Source: Macrostomum hystrix (lineage: Eukaryota; Platyhelminthes; Macrostomidae). Taken from it: DNA of 64,000 nucleotides. Both the position numbers and the translations under genes were made by a program. Location: the NCBI GenBank assembly GCA_950097015.1, contig CATNEN010000001.1, positions 14,005,001 to 14,069,000 on the forward strand, given 5' to 3'. This document shows positions 57,601-64,000 of the stretch, piece by piece (the stretch's first letter is position 1; every line of letters begins with the position of its first letter). The notes beneath the pieces were generated by a model. It searched no databases, was not told the origin of the DNA, and saw nothing but the letters and a program-made list of their open reading frames with translations.

Positions 57601-58844
57601 TCTTTTCCTGAGGATGAAACCGTCCAGTTCATACCATCTGCCTGTGCTCTTGTTGAACCATGTACCTCTCCTTTTGTGTGGTGAGAAGGTATTGGCTAGC
57701 TGCAGATCTTGCGTGGTGCACCACTCGATGATGTCATCTCCCGCTCTGTTGGTCTGTGTTTCGAGGCCGTATTTCCCTGTTGCCTCGGTGACAGTCCCCC
57801 TGCCTACATGGGCGTTATGGTCTCCGCCTATGATGAGGATGTGGTCTTTCGGACAACGGGAGATTTCTCTCTCTAGTTCTTGTCTGTACTCCTCTCTCGT
57901 CTCTGGGCCGTAGTCCCACAGCGGTTGGTAGGTGGCGATTAGGTGGTAGTTAGCAACCTTGACAGCTGTGACTCTTTCTCCTAGCGACTTTTGCTGTTTC
58001 TCTTCGATCCATTTCTGCAGTATTTTCCCTCTTAGCAATATTCCTGATCTCTTAGAGTGCACTAGGACAATCTGGTCATCGTTTTCTTCGTCCTCGAGCC
58101 AGATGGTGCCGGCTTCCTCCGCTCTGATTTCCGAGATAAGAACTATTTCCCATCCTTTGCTTTGGATGTACTTGATGGTCCTTCTCAGTCTCGCTCTGTT
58201 GTTTTCTCTGACCGATATGCCTTGTAGATTCCAAGTTGTTACTACGAAAACGTGTTTCTTTTCTGTTTCCTGCTCATTCTTCGTTCGTCCTTTTTCTTTG
58301 TTTTTCTCTCTTTTTCTTTCTTTGCTTTTTTTGTGCGTTTCGTTTTTTTCTCTTCTCCTTTTTGTTCTCTGATCTCTGTTCTTTTCTCTCTTTTTGTTCT
58401 TCCGTTCTATTCTTGCTTTCTTCTGCTCTGGTGTTCTCTTCTTCCGTTTGGATCTCCTCTTCTTGCTCTTCCCACTTTCCGCGCCTTGTTCCGTGCTGGC
58501 TGCAGCTGGCCCGGGATTCGGGTGGATGGTCTCAAGCTGCTTCTTTACTATTTCCACTTTGTGCCTTCGGGTCGTGTTCTTCTCGATCTTCTTCTCGTTG
58601 CGACTTCCTTCGATCCTTGGCGGGCTCATGGGGGCCCTCGCCTGGTGGTTGTTTTCAGAGGTGCTCAGGTTGGCTAGGCCGTTGCCGCTCTGTTGTCCGG
58701 GAGGAGGTGGCGGGTGCGAGTCGGACGAGTCGCACCCCACTCCTATTCCCCCGGCCGTGTGGAGAGATTTTGCCGCACTGTCGCGCTGTCGCGTGGCGTG
58801 CGTTTCCCGCTTGCACCGCTTGGAGGTGCCCTCCACTTTCTGCA
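54619..58844 (-). mobile_element. Complete APE-type non-LTR retrotransposon nested in the Gypsy element
   Basis: 4,226 bp between direct repeats AGCGCTCCA (plus strand) at 54,610-54,618 and 58,845-58,853. On the minus strand it starts TGCAGAAAGTGG. It has one long ORF, then a 3' untranslated region of about 55 bp with hairpin ACCCTC-GTA-GAGGGT (54,642-54,656), and a short GAAATGGAATGGAAA tail. A second hairpin with 8-bp arms (58,712-58,719 with 58,730-58,737) lies in the 5' region. The intact ORF and clean target duplication suggest a recent insertion. Confidence 0.85.
54676..58629 (-). CDS. Non-LTR retrotransposon ORF: AP endonuclease, reverse transcriptase, zinc fingers
   Basis: The first in-frame ATG within the element is at 58,629 (1,317 aa). 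The frame is open upstream to 58,854, outside the element, so that part is chance. Positions below count from 58,854. An NPGP motif lies at 113-116, followed by a Lys/Arg-rich stretch to about 200. The exonuclease-endonuclease-phosphatase domain covers about 205-445 with WNLQG, SEI, GGDHNAH and ALSDHKPV, so the usual catalytic Asn, Glu, Asp and His are kept. The reverse transcriptase covers about 700-1045: KDGVRM, NNYRGVCLL, NGFRQSRST, LDLKKAY (motif A), GLREGCPTSP (motif B), FADDT (motif C) and RFLGCWIG. Four zinc fingers of C2H2/C2HC type end the protein (about 1260-1387). No RNase H is seen. The clade is not assigned. Confidence 0.9.
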   Translation of the reverse strand: MSPPRIEGSRNEKKIEKNTTRRHKVEIVKKQLETIHPNPGPAAASTEQGAESGKSKKRRSKRKKRTPEQKKARIERKNKKREKNRDQRTKRRREKNETHKKSKERKREKNKEKGRTKNEQETEKKHVFVVTTWNLQGISVRENNRARLRRTIKYIQSKGWEIVLISEIRAEEAGTIWLEDEENDDQIVLVHSKRSGILLRGKILQKWIEEKQQKSLGERVTAVKVANYHLIATYQPLWDYGPETREEYRQELEREISRCPKDHILIIGGDHNAHVGRGTVTEATGKYGLETQTNRAGDDIIEWCTTQDLQLANTFSPHKRRGTWFNKSTGRWYELDGFILRKRDRHRQVEKIYTTEEMALSDHKPVSINLRGKKKKWRKRECTRLPQINWENLRNEENKRSFRTKTKEKLTKILETNKNRSDDNEKLGKWEEVSKILTDSAREICGTRKKTVANPWTIGHETELKHLHDTINTRVQERNRISTALNETESERSKRNLRRELQVASVNLREARKSMKRKLKELEEKWWEEIIEESVEASNRGDLRRMHQALRKLGQRTSKPNTGSTITTNEFKEHFEKVSQERFELQREEIFREVDRMQDLRQDKEAIQANIDMNRRPAEEEIRQAMREVKESAPGKDGVRMCYINEADENIKKEIIGMVQQMFESNADKWDETLKTGQIIPLHKKGDRNNPNNYRGVCLLAMGSRILARVLAKRLQTWTERLNIISENQNGFRQSRSTADATQIMVRIQEDMEDLRKRRDLMGLQTEMDSDPEARLLDLKKAYPRVNKPALWRMLDRLGLKGNFLQTTINLHETTSYCIRGKEGDSQSWYPERGLREGCPTSPVLFNIYHQVVIQQAEEARKTAAQEHQQVEGIKWQWIPDGGLPGDKSRNANNSELAEVTTTSLLFADDTTIIGQTKEIQRGVLTVKSIMNNFEEHSNDDKEERVVFGRTDQEATRFLGCWIGTKHDTRNRKRRAGGLWGRVRPQLYKSRIGKKKQAKIVEACVESGLLFDCNTRPWAVKEIRELQSWIDKCYRSIWSNRHEPPLKQMEKEGKNMQDVRNELGVRSIRWKIEKRTLERIGHVMRMDNNRMTKVATLGWLKDLERTRKSRGKKKKTLFYWKKLLSEAAIDWTRITTETKDRKKWKETITRRMQHLEEFERSKGNKYNKETTFQRNAMMTKKENVCEWPGCGKICKSRGGLAIHTKRMHREQVVVFRCERCNSTFKSENTLNNHRKACNGVDSSEGEMRTCGKCGAKVHRKNLARHRRSCKSAETTERNITGTARVYKQKWKECPGCKRVLAATNMARHRKKCDNEDP

Positions 58845-61800
58845 AGCGCTCCACAGGCCGATCTCTTCTTCGTCGTCGTCGTCGTCGCTGCTGTCGGCTG
58901 GCTCGCCGGTCGCGTCAGCCGTCGGAGGGCTACCCTTGGGTGGCCTTCCGAGCTTCCGCCGTCCCGGGCTCGCCTCCTCCGTTCTGTCGCACATCGAGGC
59001 CGGTACCGGGAGCAGGTTGCGCCGGTGGACTACCAGCACCTGCTTCCTGGCCTTCCTGGTGTTGCCGTGTCGCCCGATCTTGTACACCGTCTCGCCCTTA
59101 CACTCGAGCACTACGTAGACCGATTGTCTAGGCCGATGGAATTTGCTGATCTCGCCGGATTCGATCACCGGGTTGTTGAGCAGGACCAGCTGGCCTGGGC
59201 GGAGTGGTCTCGCCTGCGGTCTTTCTTGATAGTGCTCTTCCCGCAGCACCTGATACCTCTCGAGCTTGTCCCGGGCGCAATTGACAGCCTGGTCTATGCG
59301 CTCCTGGAACTGTCGGAGATAATCTGGCAGATCTGTGTACTCAGCCAGCGCAGTCAACGTGTTGTCTACGGGCAGCCGGTATTCCCGTCCGAAGACCAGG
59401 AAGTACGGCGTATACCCGGTCACAGGGTGGACACTGGTGCGCAACGCGATTAAGCACGCGGGCAGCATCAGGTCCCAATCCTTGTGATCTTTTTCCAACA
59501 AGCACGTGAGCACTGACTTGATTTGGCGATTCAGGTTTTCGACCTGGCCATTGCTGGCCGGGTTATAGGGACACGTGTGCGTGTGGCGGATGCCATACAG
59601 CTTGCAGAAGTCCTCAAACTCTGCACTCATAAAGTTCGTCCCCTGGTCCGTGTGCAGCCAGGCTGGTGCACCGTACTCGGGTATGAACCTATCCAGCAGC
59701 AGTTTGATCACGGTTTTCGTCTTCTGGTTTCGCATCGGATAGGCAAACGGGTACTTCGATGTTGCATCACACAGGGTGAGGATGTACCGATGTCCTCGGG
59801 CACTTGGTTGTGACATAGGCCCGATTACGTCGGCGTGCACCCTTCCCAAAACCTCACACACTGGAAAGTTCTGCGGGGGGACTATTTCCTTCCGCCTTGA
59901 CTTGCTCTCCAGGCATGTCCTGCAACGCGCCACGTACCCCGTCGCCTCCGACCAGAGACCGGGTCTCCAGAACCTGTCTCTCACTCTCTGCACCGTCTTG
60001 GACTGACCAAGATGACCCGCCAAGGGCGAATCATGCAAGGCCTCAAAGACGCGCGAGTCTAATGCTTTCGGTAGCACCGGTCGCGGCGGCCGGTTGTCAT
60101 CAAAGTCAATGACGAGCAACCCGTCGCGCACCTCCAGCTCCTCAAATGCACCCAGGAGGTCTCTGACCTCTTTCGGCATCTGGAGTCGCTGATCGAACCT
60201 GGGCTTGTCCTTTCCTGACAGCTTCAGTTCCGTCAGGTATCGGATTGCCGGGTCTTGGTGCTGAGCTTCTAGCAACTCGATCTGGCTAACCGGCACCTTC
60301 AGGAACTCTGTCACCACTGCTTTTACCGGAGGCAGCTCTCCACTGTCCTTGTCCTCCTTGTCCTTGGACCCAGGAGCCCTGGCAGCAGGGGGTGTCCTTG
60401 ACAGGCGAGACTGGTCGCAACGAGTCTGACAACTCCCCTCCACCTCTGCTCCCTGTCTCACGGAGGGACCAACAGTCGGCAGGCAGGACTGGCTGCAACG
60501 AGCTAACTGCTGATCCTCCTGACCCGAGGACCTTGACACAGCGGGATCAGTCGCTCGCAGGCAGGACTGGCTGCAACGAGCCAGCGACTTCTCCCCTGTT
60601 TCTGAGAACTCCTCGACAGCAGGATTCAGTGTCTGCAGGCAGGACTGGCTGCAACGAGCGGACACTTCCTCCTCTGTCTCTGGACACACCAGAGGCTCTG
60701 GATCCGGCGCCTGCAGGCAGGACTGGCTGCAACGAGCGGGCACCTTTACCTTTACCTCTGAGCCTTCCGCTACCACCTGAGTCTGCACCTGTGCCTTGGC
60801 ATCACAGCCCCGCACCCAGTGCTCCTCCCTTGTGGCTCCCTGGCTCCAGCTACCTTCAGTAGCTACCGTCTGCACGGCGGCATCCACAGTCTGCAGGCAG
60901 AACTGGCTGCAACGAGCTGACTGCGGAGCCCCGTAGACAGGTGCTTCTCGCCTCAAAAGCTGGCCTGCGGTTGTGTCTTCCTGACACCCTTGCAGCACCG
61001 CCTTGTCTTGGCGCACCTCGACAGGCTCCAGGACCGGCTCTTTCACCAGTCCTTCAGACACAGCTGCTCCACTTCCTGATCGGCCGTCCATGACCTCCTG
61101 AGCCCTGGGTTTCACAGCTCGCAGTGGTTCTGCGGCTCCTGTGATTTCACCCTGTTCATTGCTCCTTTCCTGTCCCTCCTCCAGCTGACTCGAAAATTGG
61201 CGGGTGCAAGCACTCGCACCGAACTGGTTGTGGGGCGTTAATACCCCAAGAGAACAATTGACCGGATTATCCGGCTTCCTCGACATCGAGTCAGCATTTT
61301 GGTGAGACTTTCCAGGACGATGAACGATGGTGAAATCAAACTCACTCATTCTCTCAACCCAACGGCCCAAGATGCCTGTCGCCTCAGTCTGATGCATGAG
61401 CCACAGCAGGGCCTTGTGGTCAGACCGGACGACAAACTTCTTGCCAACCAGGAAGTACCGGAAATGCCGCATCGCATCTACGACTGCTAGCAATTCTTTG
61501 CGAGTCGTAGTGTAGCGGGTCTCCGGCCCTCGCAGCTTCCGGCTGTAGTAGCCAACAGGCCTCTCTACTCCATCGGACTGCAGCTGATTCAGAAAAGCCC
61601 CTATGCGGTCATCAGAGGCATCTGTGTCCAGGATGAAAGTTACTTTCGGGTCAGAGGTGTACTCCGGGTACGCCAGTACCTCCGTAGAGCACAACGCATC
61701 CTTCAATCCCTGAAAGGCCCTCTCATGCTCTGTCTTCCACAGACCCTTCAAGCTGGTAACGTCCCGCTTAGTGAGCTCGTGCAATGGTGCTGCAATCCCT

Positions 61801-63599
61801 GAGTAATTGCGGACGAACTTCTTGTAGTACTGCGCCAACCCCAAGAAGCTGCGCAATTCCTTGGCGCTTCGAGGTGTCGGCCAGCCTCTGAGCTCGGCGA
61901 TCTTATCCTCGTTCGTCAGGATGCCATCTGGCGTCACCACGTGGCCTAAGTAGTGCAGCTCCCTCTTGAACAGGTGGCACTTCTTTGGCTTCAGTTTGAA
62001 CTGGGCTTCACGGATTCGAGTCAGCATCATCCTCAGATGCTCCAAATGATCGTCAAAGGTAGGCGAGTGGACGAGTATATCATCGATATACCCCAACGCT
62101 ACCTTTGGCGTCAGCCCCTCCAGCAGCTTGTTGATACAGCGCTGAAAAGACCCTGCCGAATCCGTCATGCCCATCGGCAACACAGTAAACTCAAACTGAC
62201 CTCTGTGGTGAACCGAGAACGCGGTCAGGTGTCTATCCTGCTCTCTCAGCGGGATCTGCCAGAAACCCTGTGCAAGATCTAGGGCGGAATAGTACTGCGC
62301 CCCTCTCAAATGCTCAAAGGTCTGCTGTATGTCTGGCAGCGGATAGACGTGCTTCAGGCAACGGCTATTCAACTCGCGATAGTCTAAGACAATCCTGATC
62401 GTCTTGTCTTTCTTAGGGACAATCAGGAGAGGCGTGTTGTAGCTGGAGAATGTCGGCTTGATGATGCCTTTCGCCAACATCTCATCCAGCATCTTGTCCA
62501 GCTGTTCCATCAAGTGAGGCGGGATCCTCCTCGGTGGAATGTGAACTGGAGTGGGATCTGTCACAATGATCTCATGAGTGACTAAGTCAGTGACACCATG
62601 GTCCAGGGGATGCATTGCGAATGCCTCGCGGCACTCTCTCAACATCTCCTTAACCCGATGCCTCTGCTCCTCGGTCAACCTCTCACAAATCTCCACCTCC
62701 TCTAGCCATGCCTCATCGCTCTCCAGCCCTTCTGCCTGAACCTGCCTGACCGGCGTCTCCTCTAGCTCTGGTAGATATTCCAGTTCGTCTGCCTTCAATG
62801 GCCTCGCTAGCCCTACAAGTCCATTGCGCCGAATGACCGCCGGGAAGCAAGAGGTGTTGACGACTTCAACACACCCTGTCCCGTCAGCCATCGTCAGCAA
62901 TGTCGGGGCCATCTCGACCTGAGACGCCCCTGGCTTCAGTCCTGACCTCAAGGACTCAACAAGCAGCGGCGTGCCGTGACAGTCAGTCCGGCCACCCGCT
63001 AGCTTCACCGCTACGAGCATCGAAGAGCGCGCTGGCACAGTGGTCTGCTCGAGTGAGTAAACCCGACTGGCCCTCGCCTCTCGCCTCGTGAACCTCAGCG
63101 GCACTCTGGTACCTGACTTCATGGTCAGCATTCCCTTCGGAAAATCAATCTTCTGGGTGTGCTGGCGCATGAAATCAATTCCTAAGATGTTCTCGTGCTC
63201 GCCCTTTGTCACACAGAACTCGACGTCTACTGCGTAGTCGCCGAGCCTGACCTCAAAGGCGACTCGCCCTAAAACCGGCAATCGAGAACCATCAAAGTTG
63301 CACAGGGCACTCTCTCCTGTCAGCACAGCGTGCGGCACTACATGCCGCAGAGATGCCCACGTCTCACTTCCAATCAGACAGCGCCTGCTCCCTGAGTCTA
63401 GGAGAAAAGGCACCGTCTTCTTGGAAACCATCGCCGTCACATAGGGGTCAGCGTTGGAGGCATACCAACGCTCGAGGAAGCTGGTGCTAGGAGAGCCCCT
63501 ACCCTCTCCTCCAGCTGACTCCTCAGTCTCCCTCAGGCCCGTCCAGGAACTGGACTGCGAGGGGCACTGCCGTCCGTGCTCCTCGCCGTCCCGTTTCCC
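58743..63599 (-). CDS. Ty3/Gypsy-type pol, C-terminus interrupted by non-LTR insertion
   Basis: The pol frame (1,565 codons from 63,440; open upstream past the frameshift site at 63,599) encodes, in order, an aspartic protease with FLLDSGS near residue 15, a reverse transcriptase with YIDD near 452, an RNase H with DTDASDD near 607, a cysteine-repeat insert (about 840-1012), and an integrase. The integrase has an HHCC zinc region, D near 1203 (HADVIGP), D near 1263 (HTDQG) and E near 1295 (NGQVEN). A tail with VVHRRNLLP, an AT-hook-like RRKLGRPPKG and an acidic run follows. The last 33 codons before the stop at 58,743 are translated from the inserted element. The enzymatic core has no internal stop. 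It is expected to be made from gag by -1 frameshifting. Confidence 0.9.
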   Translation of the reverse strand, partial: GKRDGEEHGRQCPSQSSSWTGLRETEESAGGEGRGSPSTSFLERWYASNADPYVTAMVSKKTVPFLLDSGSRRCLIGSETWASLRHVVPHAVLTGESALCNFDGSRLPVLGRVAFEVRLGDYAVDVEFCVTKGEHENILGIDFMRQHTQKIDFPKGMLTMKSGTRVPLRFTRREARASRVYSLEQTTVPARSSMLVAVKLAGGRTDCHGTPLLVESLRSGLKPGASQVEMAPTLLTMADGTGCVEVVNTSCFPAVIRRNGLVGLARPLKADELEYLPELEETPVRQVQAEGLESDEAWLEEVEICERLTEEQRHRVKEMLRECREAFAMHPLDHGVTDLVTHEIIVTDPTPVHIPPRRIPPHLMEQLDKMLDEMLAKGIIKPTFSSYNTPLLIVPKKDKTIRIVLDYRELNSRCLKHVYPLPDIQQTFEHLRGAQYYSALDLAQGFWQIPLREQDRHLTAFSVHHRGQFEFTVLPMGMTDSAGSFQRCINKLLEGLTPKVALGYIDDILVHSPTFDDHLEHLRMMLTRIREAQFKLKPKKCHLFKRELHYLGHVVTPDGILTNEDKIAELRGWPTPRSAKELRSFLGLAQYYKKFVRNYSGIAAPLHELTKRDVTSLKGLWKTEHERAFQGLKDALCSTEVLAYPEYTSDPKVTFILDTDASDDRIGAFLNQLQSDGVERPVGYYSRKLRGPETRYTTTRKELLAVVDAMRHFRYFLVGKKFVVRSDHKALLWLMHQTEATGILGRWVERMSEFDFTIVHRPGKSHQNADSMSRKPDNPVNCSLGVLTPHNQFGASACTRQFSSQLEEGQERSNEQGEITGAAEPLRAVKPRAQEVMDGRSGSGAAVSEGLVKEPVLEPVEVRQDKAVLQGCQEDTTAGQLLRREAPVYGAPQSARCSQFCLQTVDAAVQTVATEGSWSQGATREEHWVRGCDAKAQVQTQVVAEGSEVKVKVPARCSQSCLQAPDPEPLVCPETEEEVSARCSQSCLQTLNPAVEEFSETGEKSLARCSQSCLRATDPAVSRSSGQEDQQLARCSQSCLPTVGPSVRQGAEVEGSCQTRCDQSRLSRTPPAARAPGSKDKEDKDSGELPPVKAVVTEFLKVPVSQIELLEAQHQDPAIRYLTELKLSGKDKPRFDQRLQMPKEVRDLLGAFEELEVRDGLLVIDFDDNRPPRPVLPKALDSRVFEALHDSPLAGHLGQSKTVQRVRDRFWRPGLWSEATGYVARCRTCLESKSRRKEIVPPQNFPVCEVLGRVHADVIGPMSQPSARGHRYILTLCDATSKYPFAYPMRNQKTKTVIKLLLDRFIPEYGAPAWLHTDQGTNFMSAEFEDFCKLYGIRHTHTCPYNPASNGQVENLNRQIKSVLTCLLEKDHKDWDLMLPACLIALRTSVHPVTGYTPYFLVFGREYRLPVDNTLTALAEYTDLPDYLRQFQERIDQAVNCARDKLERYQVLREEHYQERPQARPLRPGQLVLLNNPVIESGEISKFHRPRQSVYVVLECKGETVYKIGRHGNTRKARKQVLVVHRRNLLPVPASMCDRTEEASPGRRKLGRPPKGSPPTADATGEPADSSDDDDDEEEIGLWSACRKWRAPPSGASGKRTPRDSATVRQNLSTRPGE
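60403..60918 (-). repeat. 78-bp tandem repeat inside pol (26-aa cysteine repeat)
   Basis: Plus-strand word AGGCAGGACTGGCTGCAACG or a close variant starts at 60,403, 60,481, 60,559, 60,637 and 60,715, exactly 78 bp apart, with a sixth copy at 60,895. In pol each encodes an ARCSQSCL-type core plus an acidic or proline-rich linker. The repeats lie between RNase H and integrase. Confidence 0.95.
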
Positions 63600-64000
63600 G
63601 ACGTCTGAGTGCCTTGGGCCTGCAGCTCGGACTGCTGCCTGGGCTCTTGCCGTTGCTCTCTCGGGTACCCCTGAGCGTGGTGCTCATAACGCGGCTTGGG
63701 TGGCCTCGTCGGGCAATCACGCCTCAGGTGTCCGAACTTCCCGCAACCAAAGCATGCCCCTCTTGACAACGCCGGTCCTTCCTGCTGCACGGCTCCTTGT
63801 GGTCGGCTGAGCGCCTGGACCAGCATCTCCTACATCTTCTGCTGATGCTGCAGCTGCTGACCCTGGACCTCGACCATCTTGGTCATCAGCGATTCGAGTC
63901 CCTTCAGCGCAGCGGTAACACCTTGCGGTGGCGGCCGCGCATTCAGGTCCTCATCCTCGCCGTGCACCATCCGAGCCGGCCCATCCTTCGCCCTCTGGAC
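63533..64000 (-). CDS. Gypsy gag, C-terminal part with zinc knuckle (partial, one in-frame stop)
   Basis: The frame enters from the right window edge and ends with TGA at 63,533-63,535. It contains a retroviral-type CCHC knuckle, CFGCGKFGHLRRDC, encoded near 63,717-63,758, and a Gln/Arg/Gly-rich tail, as expected for a nucleocapsid. Upstream, the segment LKGLESLMTKMVEVQGQQLQ looks like a coiled coil. An in-frame TAG at 63,830-63,832 separates the two parts. The sequence continues in frame on both sides, so this is a single nonsense change, a read-through site or a sequencing error. Pol overlaps the end of gag in the -1 frame. Confidence 0.8.
63557..63599 (-). promoter_or_regulatory. Candidate -1 ribosomal frameshift signal (gag-pol)
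   Basis: In the gag frame the heptamer G GGA AAC (63,593-63,599) fits X XXY YYZ, and slippage by -1 enters the pol frame. After a 6-nt spacer comes a stem-loop (63,557-63,586): GCGAGG pairs with CCTCGC, a single mismatch follows, then GCAC pairs with GTGC around an 8-nt loop. The spacing is typical of working -1 frameshift sites. Confidence 0.8.

Noticed and set aside
58719-58743. Purine-rich tract followed by TGCGACTCG after the pol stop, as polypurine tract and LTR start
   Set aside because: It lies inside the non-LTR element (54,619-58,844), so it cannot be the Gypsy LTR border. A better candidate is at 53,277.
58743-58854. Overlap of Gypsy pol with the non-LTR ORF in the -1 frame as a frameshift fusion of two retroelements
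   Set aside because: The 9-bp target duplication shows a nested insertion. The overlap is pol running into the inserted element plus a chance upstream extension of the non-LTR frame.
56819-59453. Plus-strand frames of 137-405 codons opposite the retroelements
   Set aside because: They are antisense to strongly recognisable endonuclease, reverse transcriptase and integrase domains and have no domain of their own.

Overview
This window looks like invertebrate animal nuclear DNA. Genes are split by introns with GT..AG borders, the tandem arrays are minisatellites, and there are tRNA-derived SINE-like repeats, animal-type Helitrons, a Ty3/Gypsy element and an APE-type non-LTR retrotransposon. 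Secreted proteins with PAN/apple, F-type lectin (FTP) and ALK-like glycine-rich domains fit a spiralian such as a flatworm or mollusc, but the species cannot be fixed from sequence alone.

Left half (1-33,050). Roughly half of this part is tandem repeat: about twenty unrelated arrays with unit lengths of 12 to 40 bp. Two genes sit among them. At 9,441-11,391 (+) is a two-exon gene for a 580-aa protein with seven copies of a W-R-R/K-x-S type motif, a C-terminal zinc-ribbon-like cysteine cluster and a final membrane segment. At 14,459-27,908 (-) is a seven-exon gene for a 258-aa four-EF-hand protein (calmodulin/troponin C superfamily). It has a low-complexity N-terminal extension, and its largest introns are packed with minisatellites.

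Middle (33,050-48,424). Arrays stop and AT-rich intergenic DNA with SINE-like copies takes over. Three small secreted-protein genes lie here. Two are paralogues (36,199-37,195 and 44,776-45,549, both -), each 227 aa with signal peptide, PAN-like and FTP domains. Between them is a four-exon gene (39,280-42,935, +) for a 424-aa protein with signal peptide, PAN-like region and ALK/LTK-like glycine-rich domain. All introns in these three genes are phase 1, and four of the five carry a copy of one SINE-like family.

Right end (48,425-64,000). Two Helitrons of about 1.9 kb lie head to tail with no DNA between them. Each keeps only the C-terminal part of the helicase. From 52,274 to beyond the window edge is a Gypsy-type element on the minus strand: a partial gag with a zinc knuckle and one in-frame stop, a slippery heptamer plus stem-loop for -1 frameshifting, pol, an extra 302-aa ORF, and a candidate 3' LTR. 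A complete 4.2-kb non-LTR retrotransposon with C-terminal zinc fingers has inserted near the 3' end of pol, flanked by a 9-bp target-site duplication.

All splice structures were derived by hand from splice-site consensus, reading phase and protein continuity. No database search was run.
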